Shown one piece after another: positions 1 to 8,939 of a DNA stretch of 48,500 nt; positions within the stretch are counted from its first letter, which is position 1; the number at the start of each line of letters is the position of its first letter. The translations under genes were made by a program, and so were the position numbers. The stretch is from positions 12,533,694-12,582,193 of the forward strand of contig NC_135552.1 of assembly GCF_964340395.1 (NCBI RefSeq). Direction: 5' to 3'. Origin of the DNA: Glandiceps talaboti. Lineage: Eukaryota > Hemichordata > Enteropneusta > Spengelidae. The notes beneath the pieces were generated by a model. That model was not told where the DNA came from. It ran no database searches and saw only the letters and a list, made by a program, of their open reading frames with translations.

Positions 1-514
1 CAATGTCATGGCCATGTCGTATCACAGCATCTTCCAATTTTATCGGCATATCCTCCTTCACAGTGCCATTGGAAAAGATATTTTCTGCAACAATACTTCC
101 TGTGGTGTCAACCTTGACTTGGAAAGGTTTATCAGTCTCAAATACATCTGTTGGTTCAGGTTTGATGTTTATTCTTAATTCATCATCATAACCCTGTTTG
201 TTCTTATCTTCCTGTTTCACCATTACATCCTCTCTGTCACGTCTCCGTTCTACATTAGAACAGAAAGGTGATTCTACTGTACTACACATAAAACTATTTT
301 CCTGATTACTGCAAGGCAGCTCACTATACTCAGAATATTCCTGCTTCACCATCACATCCTTTCTGTCCCGTCTCTGCTCTTCATCTTTCACTAAGATTTG
401 TTCATTTGAAGAGATACATGATTCAAGCACATTACACAGAATATCACTCTCCTGAAGACTGCATGGCAGATATGTGTTCTCTGACTCTTCTTGCTTGACA
501 CGAATCGCATCCAT
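1..514 (-). CDS. N-terminal coding exon (171 codons, continues off left edge) of an unrecognised, SUMO-motif-rich protein
   Basis: Reading the minus strand, an uninterrupted frame starts at ATG 514 (MDAIRVKQEE...) and stays open to base 2, so the gene continues beyond the window. An in-frame TGA lies 24 nt upstream of the ATG, and a pyrimidine-rich stretch ending in CTCAG gives a good splice acceptor (AG at 553-552), so the exon starts at 551 with a short 5'UTR. Residues 6-55 and 56-98 are two diverged repeats with VKQE, LPCS-QE, and RRDR-DVM landmarks; a third starts at residue 99. Eight psi-K-x-E/D sites are seen: V6, V42, V56, V99, I117, V133, V152 and I158. Cys and acidic residues are common. 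Such N-termini are typical of metazoan zinc-finger or other transcription regulators, but no DNA-binding domain is visible here, so the function is inference only. Confidence 0.75.
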   Translation of the reverse strand, partial: MDAIRVKQEESENTYLPCSLQESDILCNVLESCISSNEQILVKDEEQRRDRKDVMVKQEYSEYSELPCSNQENSFMCSTVESPFCSNVERRRDREDVMVKQEDKNKQGYDDELRINIKPEPTDVFETDKPFQVKVDTTGSIVAENIFSNGTVKEDMPIKLEDAVIRHGHDI

Positions 515-839
515 GTCTTGTGGACACCTCTGTCATCTAAGAGTTGGGTATCTGAGTGATAAAGCAAAAACAAAACAGACTAAAGTTATTTTTGAGACTA
601 AAATCATTTTTGAGATATCATTTATTTTCCTGCAGAACAAAACTGTACATGGAGTGGTAAAATTTGTCAGCAAATTCCAACATAGTTCTTTAAAGGTCTT
701 TTAAACTGTTGACTTCTGTTATGTAAAAGTGCATTATCACATTTGTAAATATAGGCAACAAACACTACTTAGTGATAAGAAAGATGATAAACCCCACTTG
801 CTTGAAAATCCTAGAATGTGTTGTTTGTTCTGTCACAGA

Positions 840-841
<2 letters not shown>

Positions 842-926
<85 letters not shown>
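842..926. repeat. (GA)n microsatellite
   Basis: An 85-base pure GA/TC dinucleotide run. Arg-Glu or Ser-Leu open frames through it are artefacts of the repeat. Confidence 0.97.
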
Positions 927-929
<3 letters not shown>

Positions 930-950
930 AGGCATACACAAACACATTAG

Positions 951-1363
951 CATGGCAGTCACCAATCTCATTAAAATCTGATGTGCAGCTAGATGCCATT
1001 GATTTACCTCTATGTCCATCATTTTGTGTTGTTTGTTTTGTTCCGAGTGATTGCTGCCTTCCCACACCTGAACCTGTGTAAATCACAATCGTGTTTGAAT
1101 CTTGTGCTTTCGATTGGCCAATCAAGCTGAGTGTAACGTTCGCAGCTGCACACACTGGAGAAATTGAAGTGTGCTGATTGGTTGTGAAAACCACACAATA
1201 TTGTCAACATTCAATGGGATTGTCTATTACACAGGTTCAGCAGTGGGAAGGTGGTGATCACTCGGAACAAAACAAACGACACAAAACCCTGGAAATATAG
1301 ACGTAAATAATGGCATCCAGTTGCTTTCACCATATTAGATTTTAATCAGATTGGGCAGTCACC
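951..1363. mobile_element. Foldback (MITE-like) element with ~140-bp inverted arms
   Basis: Bases about 951-1092 match the reverse complement of about 1216-1363. Shared blocks in the same order include GATGCCATT, a TTTGTTTTGTTCCGAGTGAT segment and CTGAACCTGTGTAA. About 120 bp of unpaired sequence lies between the arms. Structure and size fit a non-autonomous foldback transposon. I found no convincing target-site duplication. Confidence 0.7.
1112..1182. promoter_or_regulatory. Two CCAAT-type boxes, possible promoter elements
   Basis: GATTGGCCAATC (1112-1123) is a perfect 12-bp palindrome that contains CCAAT on both strands, and a second GATTGGTT lies at 1175-1182. They sit in the loop of the foldback, upstream of the minus-strand gene whose acceptor is at about 552. 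Known CCAAT boxes bind NF-Y. A promoter role is inference, and no TATA or initiator is evident. Confidence 0.25.
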
Positions 1364-1460
1364 CACCTCATCACTGAATACACGCTTTAGAACTTATTGT
1401 GGCGAAGGTGCAAGAAATGTTCAAATGTACTTGGTAAATGACCACTCCTGATGATTAAAG

Positions 1461-1492
1461 GCCGAGTCTGCCAACAGGCGCCGGTCACCAGA
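1461..1492. repeat. GC-rich direct repeat, copy 1
   Basis: A 32-bp segment beginning GCCGAGTCTGC and containing ACAGGCGCCGGTCAC recurs at 2031-2062 with only a few differences. Around copy 1 there are also internal inverted pieces (GGCGCC palindromes near 1478 and 1510). These could be the ends of an old element of about 0.6 kb, but that is unproven. Confidence 0.6.
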
Positions 1493-1534
1493 ACGTCGTG
1501 CTAGAACCTGGCGCCTGTCACCAGCGGACAGGCG

Positions 1535-1547
1535 TGACCTTTGACCC
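1535..1547 (-). promoter_or_regulatory. DR1-type nuclear-receptor motif
   Basis: TGACCTTTGACCC is the reverse complement of two AGGTCA-like half-sites with one base between them. This is the site class bound by RXR heterodimers, HNF4 and COUP-TF. A single match can occur by chance and there is no gene context that supports its use. Confidence 0.25.
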
Positions 1548-2030
1548 AGGCTTTTGACGTCCCTTACGACGTGTTTCGGTGTCAAATACACGTTCTTATT
1601 ACCTTTGAATAGCTGATTGCTCAAACATTATACTAGTTCTCAAAACTGTTAACTTACGTGTGATAGCTCCTGTTTTTTCCAACAACCGGGCGTACACATG
1701 TGTACACCGTCACGTTAAAGTTATGGCCGCATGTACTGGCGCACATATTGACTTGTTGTTCTTACGTAGACGTGTTGTTCTCAACTTGTCATGATACATG
1801 TAGGTTGAAACATATCAGCGAACGTTATGTAACCCTCAGACCACTACTAGTGTAACCACAGTCCCGTCATGTAAGTTTCATGCTTGCTCACGATTTAGAC
1901 ATGTTTTGAAAGTTCTGTGTATCCAGGGTACGAAGGCAATCATTTTCAAAGATAACCAGAGCGTGTTTTTCAATACACATCAAATTGATTCCATAAAAAT
2001 CCCGAACCTGTCACCAGCACGTCCACTGCG

Positions 2031-2062
2031 GCCGAGTCTGCTGACAGGCGCCGGTCACGAGA
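2031..2062. repeat. GC-rich direct repeat, copy 2
   Basis: Partner of the repeat at 1461-1492 in the same orientation. The bases just before it (CCTGTCACCAGC near 2008) also echo sequence near 1514 (GCCTGTCACCAGC), so the repeated unit is longer and rearranged. Confidence 0.6.
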
Positions 2063-2135
2063 CACTCCGATGATGAAATTGGTTCAAATCATGAGCAAAA
2101 TATTTCGTGGCCCTCCTTTCAGCCCATCAGATTGT

Positions 2136-2149
2136 CCCCCCCCCCCCCC
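2136..2149. repeat. Poly-C run
   Basis: Fourteen consecutive C residues; strand-slippage prone. Nothing else is recognised in the surrounding 2063-2250. Confidence 0.95.
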
Positions 2150-2363
2150 GCCATAAATTCTGACTGCAGCCTTATCATTATGACATTAGTTGACCTCTTG
2201 GTTTTACATCGGGTAGTCCATGCATTTTACTCATCTCCCCAAATAATACATATCCACGGTTAGTCCTGCTTACAGACGGTGCACGAGTCTATAATAGGAG
2301 GGACAATTGTCAGAATCGAGTCCCGGATTACCCCGTATGCAAGCAAGACTAATCCACGGTAGG

Positions 2364-2400
2364 ACCATGGATGTATTAGTGATACTAATACATCCATGGT
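2364..2400. repeat. Perfect palindrome, 17-bp arms with 3-bp centre
   Basis: ACCATGGATGTATTAGT (2364-2380) is followed by GAT and then by its exact reverse complement (2384-2400). A related partial copy (CCATGGACGTATCA) follows at about 2422, and a weaker foldback (CCACGGTTAGTC / GACTAATCCACGG) surrounds it on the left at 2254-2360. Probably the remains of a small foldback element. Confidence 0.85.
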
Positions 2401-2481
2401 AGGACTGAATCTCCCGTTGTACCATGGACGTATCATGTGGGTGATACTACCATTATTATTACTAGTTGTGGTCAGTCGAGA

Positions 2482-2506
2482 CCCCCCCCCCCCCCCCCCC
2501 CCCCCC
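2482..2506. repeat. Poly-C run
   Basis: Twenty-five consecutive C residues directly left of a transposon insertion. Pro- or Gly-rich open frames across it are not genes. Confidence 0.97.
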
Positions 2507-2528
2507 GCACTATGGCGGGTAATAATAG

Positions 2529-3234
2529 GATTGCGATTCACTTCGTCCCATTTTCAACTCGTCCCATTTCAACTCGCCCCAATTTCAACTCGCCCCATTT
2601 TCAACTCGCCCCATTTTTAACTCGTCCCATTTTCAACTCGCCCCAACAACACTAGGAAACGTTTATAAATCGAAACGATACATGGACTCGAAGTACGGGG
2701 ACCGAAAAATTTACATGATTTTACCTATGTTGCCAATTGAAGCGTAGCAAATGTAACATTTCATAGCAGAAAGTGGTGTGGGTTTTGGCTAAGTGTTTTC
2801 TAGATCTACAACTTATACTAGCACAACAACTTTCCTCAATCATGGAATATCACTTTTCACATTAGGACTTAATTTTTACAACCCAAATAAGAAAAAATAA
2901 TGATAATAACCAGGGAGAATATTAGTTACTGACACGCTTACGACTTCCGCGCGTACGGGTTTTGGAGACGTATCTCCTTAACGCTACTAAATATTGTAGT
3001 ATGTGTTTACAGCGCAAGTGGTACTTCATTAGTGGAATACGAGATACCACAGACCCTCCAAACTGAGTACTGCTAGCTTCGATTTCATATATACACAGGT
3101 AAATTATATTGTAAAGAGTTGGGGCGAGTTGAAAATGGGGCGAGTTGAAATTGGGGCGAGTTGAAAATTGGACGAGTTGAGTGGGACGAGTTGAAATGGG
3201 ACGAGTTGAAATTGGGACGAAGTGATCCGTCACC
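2529..3234. mobile_element. Non-autonomous TIR element with inverted subterminal repeat arrays, copy A
   Basis: The element is 706 bp. Its left end holds six to seven copies of a TTTCAACTCGYCCCA unit and its right end holds the same unit inverted (TGGGRCGAGTTGAAA). The extreme ends share CACTTCGTCCC in inverted orientation. It is flanked by a perfect 9-bp duplication, TAATAATAG (2520-2528 and 3235-3243). The ~450-bp middle carries no open frame of note. An 8-9-bp duplication fits MULE-, Merlin- or hAT-type transposases. No transposase is present, so it would need to be mobilised in trans. Confidence 0.88.
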
Positions 3235-3421
3235 TAATAATAGCATAATATCAATAATTGATTCATATCTATCTATGAAGTTATAAGTATCATTACTAAT
3301 ACTAATGATATCAATCATCGGGTAGTAACTACACAGGACCCGAATATATACAATGTAACTAGGCCGTATAAGGTAAACGGATCCAAGTAAACATTGCTAT
3401 ACAATGCTACGTATACGGTAT

Positions 3422-4145
3422 GATTGCGATTCACTTCGTCCCATTTTCAACTCGTCCCATTTCAACTCGCCCCAATTTCAACTCGCCCCATTTTCAACTC
3501 GCCCCATTTTTAACTCGTCCCATTTTCAACTCGCCCCAACAACACTAGGAAACGTTTATAAATCTAAACGATACATGGACTCGAAGTACGGAGACCGAAA
3601 CATTTACATGATTTTACCTACGTAGGCAGTCGAAGCGTAGCAAATGTAACATTTCGTAGCAGAAAGTGGTGTGGGTTTTGGCTAAGTGTTTGGTAGATCT
3701 AGAACTTATACTAGCACAACAACTTTAAATTTCCTCAGTCATGGAATATCACTTTTCACATTAGGACTTAATGTTTACAACCCAAATAAGAAATAATAAT
3801 GATAATAACCAGGGAGAATATTAGTGACTGACACGCTTACGACTTCCGCGCGTACGGGTTTTGGAGACGTGTCTCCTCTCCCTAGTTAACGCAACTAAGT
3901 ACTGTAGTATGTGTTTACAGCGTAAGTGGTAGGTACTTCATTAGTGGAATACGAGATACCACAGACCCTCCAAACTGAGTACTACTAGCTTCGATTTCAT
4001 ATATGCACAGGTAAATTATATTGCAAGAGTTGGGGCGAGTTGAAAATGGGGCGAGTTGAAATTGGGGCGAGTTGAAAATTGGACGAGTTGAGTGGGACGA
4101 GTTGGAATGGGACGAGTTGAAATTGGGACGAGTTGATCCGTCACC
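3422..4145. mobile_element. Non-autonomous TIR element with inverted subterminal repeat arrays, copy B
   Basis: Second copy of the 2529-3234 element in the same orientation, 724 bp, with only scattered substitutions and small indels (for example about 9 extra bases around 3877). It is flanked by its own duplication, TACGGTAT (3414-3421 and 4146-4153), which differs from that of copy A. The pair therefore arose by two separate insertions and not by tandem duplication of the locus. Confidence 0.88.
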
Positions 4146-4449
4146 TACGGTATACCTACCCCTGATAAGTAGATGTTCTGCAATATATAGTTACAACATT
4201 TCGAAGACCGGTGACAGCGAAGATGACACAGGGTCTAACGGCATACCTATACCCCACAAGGCTAGGCTCAGGATACTCCTCCCGGCTGGACACCCTCCAA
4301 GCTCAGGATGCATACAAATTCCGCATACACATTCATCGCATACAAATTTTCGCATACACATATTGTTCGCGCATGTGTAGTGACAGGTAAACGTAGAAAC
4401 GTAGATGGCGTTCTCCATGTGCGCAGGGAAGTACTGACAAGATCGTTGC

Positions 4450-4669
4450 ATGGTCATATCATTGAAGATGGATGTTGGTGTATGTCATAGACTTGACGAG
4501 CTGGAGCAAAAAGTTCGGCTTTGTAGGAGCTGTTGCTCCAGCAGACCCAAGTTCATGTCTTATCACTGCCCTCTTTGCCCCCAACATGTGTTCCGGCCTA
4601 GTCGGCTAAGGAAAGTTAAAGCGCACCTCAGGACAGGTCACTGGAATATTAGGATTCCTACAAGTGACG
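4450..4669 (+). CDS. Small zinc-finger gene, coding exon 1
   Basis: First of five coding exons (4450-4669, 5888-6017, 6872-6946, 7852-7926, 8343-8412) that join without frame error into 570 nt, 189 residues. ATG 4450 is preceded by an in-frame TGA at 4435. ATG 4468 (MDVGVCHRLDELEQK) has a better Kozak context (AAG-ATG-G) and may be the real start, giving 183 residues. The exon ends one base into a codon at a consensus GTAAGT donor. It encodes LCRSCC followed by a C2H2-like finger (YHCPLC...HLRTGH) with C-x2-C-x15-H-x4-H, slightly longer than the classical C-x2-C-x12-H-x3-5-H. Function is unknown; nucleic-acid or protein binding is a family inference. It is transcribed divergently from the gene at the left edge and convergently with YAE1. 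Confidence 0.72.
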
Positions 4670-4857
4670 GTAAGTCAATATTATCAATACACAGGCGTTC
4701 GGAACTACAGTAGTCGCGCTTGTCAGGCAGGAGACACTGCATAAAAAAATTCTGGTTTTTATTTTGAATCGATTTTATTCCTTTTAATCAGTAAACTGGA
4801 CCTTTAGCTTTAGGACATAACATTAATAAATCTTACCATTATTAATATGTGACGACA

Positions 4858-5043
4858 TAACTGCAATAATTGTAGCGTCTTGCTGCGGTTTTGAGGTTTT
4901 TTTTCGTCTGTTTTGGTGACTTTTTAAGTTTTAGCTTTAACCTAACCGTTAGGTGCGGGTTAAACACTAAAACTTAAAAAAGTCACCAAAACAGACGAAA
5001 AAACCATCAAAACCGCAACAAGACGCTACAATTATTACAGCTA
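4858..5043. mobile_element. 186-bp foldback MITE with 9-bp target duplication
   Basis: Lies in intron 1 of the zinc-finger gene. Almost the whole element is an inverted repeat: the left arm from TAACTGCAATAATTGTAG pairs with the right arm ending CTACAATTATTACAGCTA, around a short loop near 4950. It is flanked by a perfect duplication, GTGACGACA (4849-4857 and 5044-5052). A partial relative is at 13344-13440. Confidence 0.9.
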
Positions 5044-5052
5044 GTGACGACA

Positions 5053-5555
5053 GAACATTTTCACGGCAAAGTAGCCACTGCGTACCGTGTACGGAGTGCC
5101 TGTGGGGTAAGAGCTTAGAGTGCTTGTTTGGTGGTGGGGTGCCACGGTTGGAGGATTTTAGGGGAAAAAAACATTTCCTGTAGGGTGGAGAATAATTTGA
5201 AGAAAAAAATATGTTGTGATTTGCTAAAATATGCCTACGGTAGACTCGTTCGAATACAATATCGTTACATGATATAGTCTAGCTAGTCAAAGTCGAACGT
5301 TACTCTATGAAATTTTTAATTTTTTAAAATCCATCAACAGCCACTCTCACAGTCATTAACATCATGTCTTTTGTTAATAAATGACAAAGTTCTAACGAAT
5401 AACAGCCCCCCCCCATAAAGTTATTGTTTATTATGAAATGCAATTGTCCAAATATGGTATATTTATACACTGATTGGATGAACAACTTCTGAGGTGATTG
5501 AGATGACTTTGACCATACTGTTCTAGTGAGGACAGTATAGTCATAACTAGTACAG
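5053..5555. other. Intronic sequence, no feature recognised
   Basis: Second part of zinc-finger intron 1. It is AT-rich with an 11-base C run near 5404. No exon, RNA gene or repeat is recognised. Confidence 0.5.
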
Positions 5556-5558
5556 TTG

Positions 5559-5680
5559 GCATAATAAAAGTTTAGTTTAAACATGATATAGGCACATAAT
5601 AAAAGTTTAGTTTAAACATGATATAGGCACATAATAAAAGTTTAGTTTAAACATGATATAGGCACATAATAAAAGTTTAG
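5559..5680. repeat. 35-bp tandem repeat, about 3.5 units
   Basis: Unit starts ATAATAAAAGTTTAG at 5561, 5596, 5631 and 5666, giving a period of 35. Copies are essentially identical, so the expansion is recent. It is intronic. Confidence 0.93.
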
Positions 5681-5887
5681 AGGGTCTGTGGTGTGACTCT
5701 ATGGCAATATGATTATATAAGCAGAGAAGAATTGGGGGTATAATGAGTGAAGTAACCCACAATCCTTGATTTTTACAGAGAGAGACACACACAAACACAT
5801 ACATCATGTACTTACAAACCAAGTGGCTAAAGAAGGCATGGATAATATACAAACTGACCCATGGTTATCCATACTCTGTTTCCTTAG

Positions 5888-6017
5888 GTCTAATGTTTTC
5901 CACTAAATGTCATTTACCACATGAAGGAATGGAGGGAGGGCATTTCCATTGCCCCCATTGCCTGAGGCACCTCCGTAGACGAATAGACACCGTCAAACAC
6001 ATCGAGAAATGCTCACG
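5888..6017 (+). CDS. Small zinc-finger gene, coding exon 2
   Basis: A CTGTTTCCTTAG acceptor opens the exon. Its first two bases complete a Gly codon from exon 1. It encodes about 43 residues including a canonical C2HC finger, FHCPHC...VKHIEKC, with C-x2-C-x12-H-x3-C. The exon ends two bases into an Arg codon at a GTTTGT donor, and the first base of exon 3 completes it. The basic stretch RHLRRR lies inside the finger and could contact nucleic acid. Phases on both sides match the neighbouring exons, which is strong support. Confidence 0.75.
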
Positions 6018-6256
6018 GTTTGTATAAAATTTTTCCACCTTAAAACACAATGAAATTATCCAACTTTGTTTTTTGCAATCAAAAGACGCATGCATTTCCC
6101 CCTATGTAATTTTTTGCTACATATAATTGTATCTGTATGAGAAAGCAAGTACATTATTCTATTGTCAGGGATTTCAGTGACTGTTACCCTTCACACCCCG
6201 TTATGTAATCATTTGTGCTACAGTTACAATTGGCATTATTTTTGGTGCAAAAACCC

Positions 6257-6440
6257 TAAAAATTCTTCTTTTCCAAAACTACTGCATCTATTGAGCTGAA
6301 ATTTGGTAGGTGACCTTAGATGACCAGGTCATAAATATGCAAATGAGGTCACAATTTGTGTTTTTAATAAAAATCTTCTTGAAAACTATGTAGCCTATTT
6401 AGCTGAAATTTGGTATGAAGGTGCAGGGACGAACAAATTA
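6257..6440. repeat. Dispersed-repeat fragment with two internal units
   Basis: Two copies of a unit with the core AGCTGAAATTTGGTA (6294 and 6400), each preceded by an AAAATCTTCTT-like string and a CTAYxxxxCTATT-like segment, lie about 105 bp apart. The pattern looks like an ancient interspersed repeat. It is intronic. Confidence 0.5.
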
Positions 6441-6652
6441 TTTTGTGAATTAGTGGTCCCAGGTCCTGCTAATGTGAAATACACACAAAATGTATTAAAT
6501 CTTGCCTATGAAGCTATATATTCAGACGACTTTTTAACATAGTTATTAACAGTAAGGAACTGGTCCAACAGACCAGACAAGGTAAAATTTGTGTGGTCCG
6601 CCCAAAAAAATCGCTAGTTCCGGACCCAGGACCAGTGGATTTGTTCACCCCT
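6427..6652. mobile_element. Probable foldback MITE
   Basis: The left end (GACGAACAAATT...TGGTCCCAGGTCCTG) pairs imperfectly with the right end (CAGGACCAGTGGATTTGTTC region read in reverse). Arms are about 50 bp and the total about 225 bp. No clear target duplication was found. Confidence 0.45.
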
Positions 6653-6871
6653 GAGGTGTCAATGGTTGTATTAACACCTTCATAATCTAATTTTATTCAT
6701 GAGAATGTGACACTGGAGCTCTATTGATCATAGATCGCTTGTTAGTTCATGCCTTTATAATTCAGACACTTCACAAATGAATTGTTTTATATAAATAACG
6801 ACAGATATTTACCTGAAATTGACTTAGCTGTCTTTTTGTATTAATAACATTTGTGGATATTTTCCATACAG

Positions 6872-6946
6872 CAATGCCCCAGTTGAAGAGCAGACTGTCA
6901 GTGTGAATACAGGTGATGAGAACACAACTAGGAATGATGCACACAG
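6872..6946 (+). CDS. Small zinc-finger gene, exon 3 (75-nt cassette, copy 1, GC donor)
   Basis: Acceptor TTTTCCATACAG; the first base completes the Arg codon from exon 2, and the exon then reads NAPVEEQTVSVNTGDENTTR and on to NDAH. It ends two bases into a codon. The donor is AG|GCAAGT, a well-matched but rare GC donor. Both flanking introns are phase 2 and the length is a multiple of three, so the exon can be skipped without breaking the frame. It is acidic and hydrophilic and has no recognised domain. Confidence 0.72.
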
Positions 6947-6959
6947 GCAAGTATACAAA

Positions 6960-7800
6960 ACCTTTTACTGGAGAAGCATGTTAAGACTGATTTTGTAATC
7001 CCATGAATTCAATAGGAAATTTCATCTTTCTTGAGTGGACAGAGCTGAGGGTGGATACTAATGTTACTAACTTGTCTGTGAGGCTGTCTGGCTGTTCATT
7101 AAAGATTGCTATGTATGTACTGTACTGACTGTAGAATGTTTGTATTTGTGCTGGCATATGTGATTCATGTTCACATTGTATTGGTTCACATAATGTTACA
7201 TCTAACATGGGCCATGTGACAAACTAGTTTGAAGCTCGTGGCTGAATGGTCTTGTGAATGATTTAGTCCCTAAGCAGTGCAGTTGTGAGTGTGGATTTAA
7301 ATTCTGGTACTGCTATAGTCAAATGTCGTATTTGTAATGTCATTTTTTTTTGCATTCATTCAGTCTAGAAATGTAATTTGCACCAACCATAACTTGCGCG
7401 TTTTCTTAAATGAATTAATTTGTAAATATATCTTCTTTATTACCAACTTATTAAATTTTACATTTGTAGACAAAATAAAATAATACATGTTTTGAGGTAG
7501 CTAAAAGGAGACCAGAAAAATAGCTACTTGCTAATCAAGTCTGTCTCCATAGACACTGTACATAAAATTTATAAATAAATACATGACAAAGTATAAAGAG
7601 GGCAGTGAAAAAAACACACTAAATATCTATGAAAATATATACATTGTACATCAACATGAGTTGCAGTATATTCACATCAGGTGAAGAAAATCTTTTAGTG
7701 AGTTACGAAAAACATTCCTTGATGATTTGGACCTAACATCAAGAGGTAAGTTGTTACTACAGTGTATAGCTCCTGTGTATGACATTACAAATAATGACAA
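6960..7800. other. Intron between duplicated exons
   Basis: The first ~50 bases after each cassette exon are also alike (GCAAGTATACAAAAC and on), showing that the duplication unit included flanking intron. The remainder is AT-rich with no recognised feature. Confidence 0.5.
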
Positions 7801-7851
7801 GGATTTATGAAAAATTTAGGTAATCTGTTAACATCTGTTTTTTCCTTACAG

Positions 7852-7926
7852 CAATGCCCCAGTTGTAGAGCAGACTGTCAGTGTGAATACAGGTGATGAG
7901 AACACAACAGGGAATGATGCACACAG
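7852..7926 (+). CDS. Small zinc-finger gene, exon 4 (75-nt cassette, copy 2, GC donor)
   Basis: A duplicate of exon 3 that differs at 3 of 75 bases, changing Glu to Val (NAPVVEQ) and Arg to Gly (ENTTGND). It has a strong acceptor (TTTTTTCCTTACAG) and the same AG|GCAAGT donor. Phase is identical to exon 3, so a transcript may contain one, both or neither copy. The very low divergence and the open frame argue for a recent duplication kept in a coding state. Confidence 0.72.
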
Positions 7927-8115
7927 GCAAGTATACAAAACCCTTTACTGAAGCATATTAAGGCTGATTTTTGTCATGTTTGGCTTTTGGTTCATTTTCC
8001 CTGGAAAATTCTTTTTCAGCACCCATAAATCATGCAATTTCTGTTGTTGTTCTCAAATTTCCAAGGCTGTTGATTCTTTTGTCTACATTATGAAGCTTGT
8101 AAAGTTCAGTTTTCA

Positions 8116-8143
8116 TCTCTCTCTCTCTCTCTCTCTCTCTCTT
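8116..8143. repeat. (TC)n microsatellite
   Basis: Short intronic CT run upstream of the last zinc-finger exon. Confidence 0.9.
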
Positions 8144-8342
8144 GAATACCCGATACAGAATTCAACAAATTTATTTGAGTGTGTACAATACCAATTAATA
8201 TACATGCATTGTTTTCATTTGTTAACATGTATGTTTGTCTATGTGTTTTATAAATTGTCCCACTTTTATGCATTTTCATTCATTTTGTTATCTACAGTGT
8301 CTGCGATGATATTTTTCAACTTTTTTTAACTTCCTTTTTCAG

Positions 8343-8412
8343 TGATCCAATTTTTGATAGAGTCCTACAGAAAAGGAGGTGCCCAGTATGTGACAGTCTA
8401 ATATTGATATAA
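8343..8412 (+). CDS. Small zinc-finger gene, terminal coding exon
   Basis: Preceded by a strong polypyrimidine tract and CAG. The first base completes a Ser codon, and the exon reads DPIFDRVLQKRRCPVCDSLI then stops at TAA 8410-8412. The C-terminal C-x2-C has no downstream His or Cys pair, so it is either half a finger or part of a site shared with the N-terminal LCRSCC. A GTATGT inside the CPV codons (8386) could serve as an alternative donor to an unseen exon, but its upstream context (CCA) is poor. Confidence 0.65.
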
Positions 8413-8528
8413 TAGTCTAATATGGTATTGTAAGTAGCTCCAGGCTGGGGATGGTCTCGGAGAAAATATTAATGTAATACTCTAATATCGTATTATAAGT
8501 ATCTCAAGGCTGGGGACAGTCTTAGAAA
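8400..8528. repeat. Direct repeat (~65 bp x 2) in the 3'UTR
   Basis: TAATAGTCTAATAT...GTATTGTAAGTAGCTCCAGGCTGGGGATGGTCT recurs about 67 bp later as TAATACTCTAATAT...GTATTATAAGTATCTCAAGGCTGGGGACAGTCT. This is a diverged tandem duplication right after the stop codon. Confidence 0.8.
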
Positions 8529-8939
8529 ATGTTTGCTCATTTCAATACATCTCAACTAGGCTAAATGAAAATTTAGTACCTATGAATCTCCAAAGTTCTT
8601 TAATTGCTCAGTTTTATGCTGGAGTTTTTGCTTATAGGTATTGAAACAGGTAGATGTTGGAGTTGAGCGAATTCTGTCAAAGTGGGTCAGTAGAAGACAA
8701 AATACATTCTTACTACAATGTGATTTCTATGACAATCTTAGAGTTGTATATGTGATATCTTTAACAGAGTCTGGTACTCTGTCAGACCAAGATAAGTAGA
8801 AGTTTCTTTTTACAGTACATTTTGTGAAAAAACACCGAAATTAAAAGGACCTTAGGACGAAAGACAGGTTGTACAGACCTAGCTGTTAATTTCCATGTTC
8901 ATTTACCAATTTTACATCCTTTGTGTTCATTTCATCAGT

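Noticed and set aside
3-191. Plus-strand 62-codon open frame at the left edge
   Set aside because: It is antisense to the 171-codon minus-strand frame, which has repeats, SUMO motifs, an upstream stop and a splice acceptor.
729-1210. Arg-Glu and Ser-Leu rich open frames
   Set aside because: They are produced by the GA microsatellite and the foldback arms.
2260-2655. Gly- and Pro-rich open frames
   Set aside because: They run through the poly-C tract and the subterminal transposon repeats.
8380-8391. GTATGT as the real donor of the last zinc-finger exon
   Set aside because: The upstream context CCA is poor and no suitable downstream exon was found before the poly(A) signal. Kept only as a possibility.
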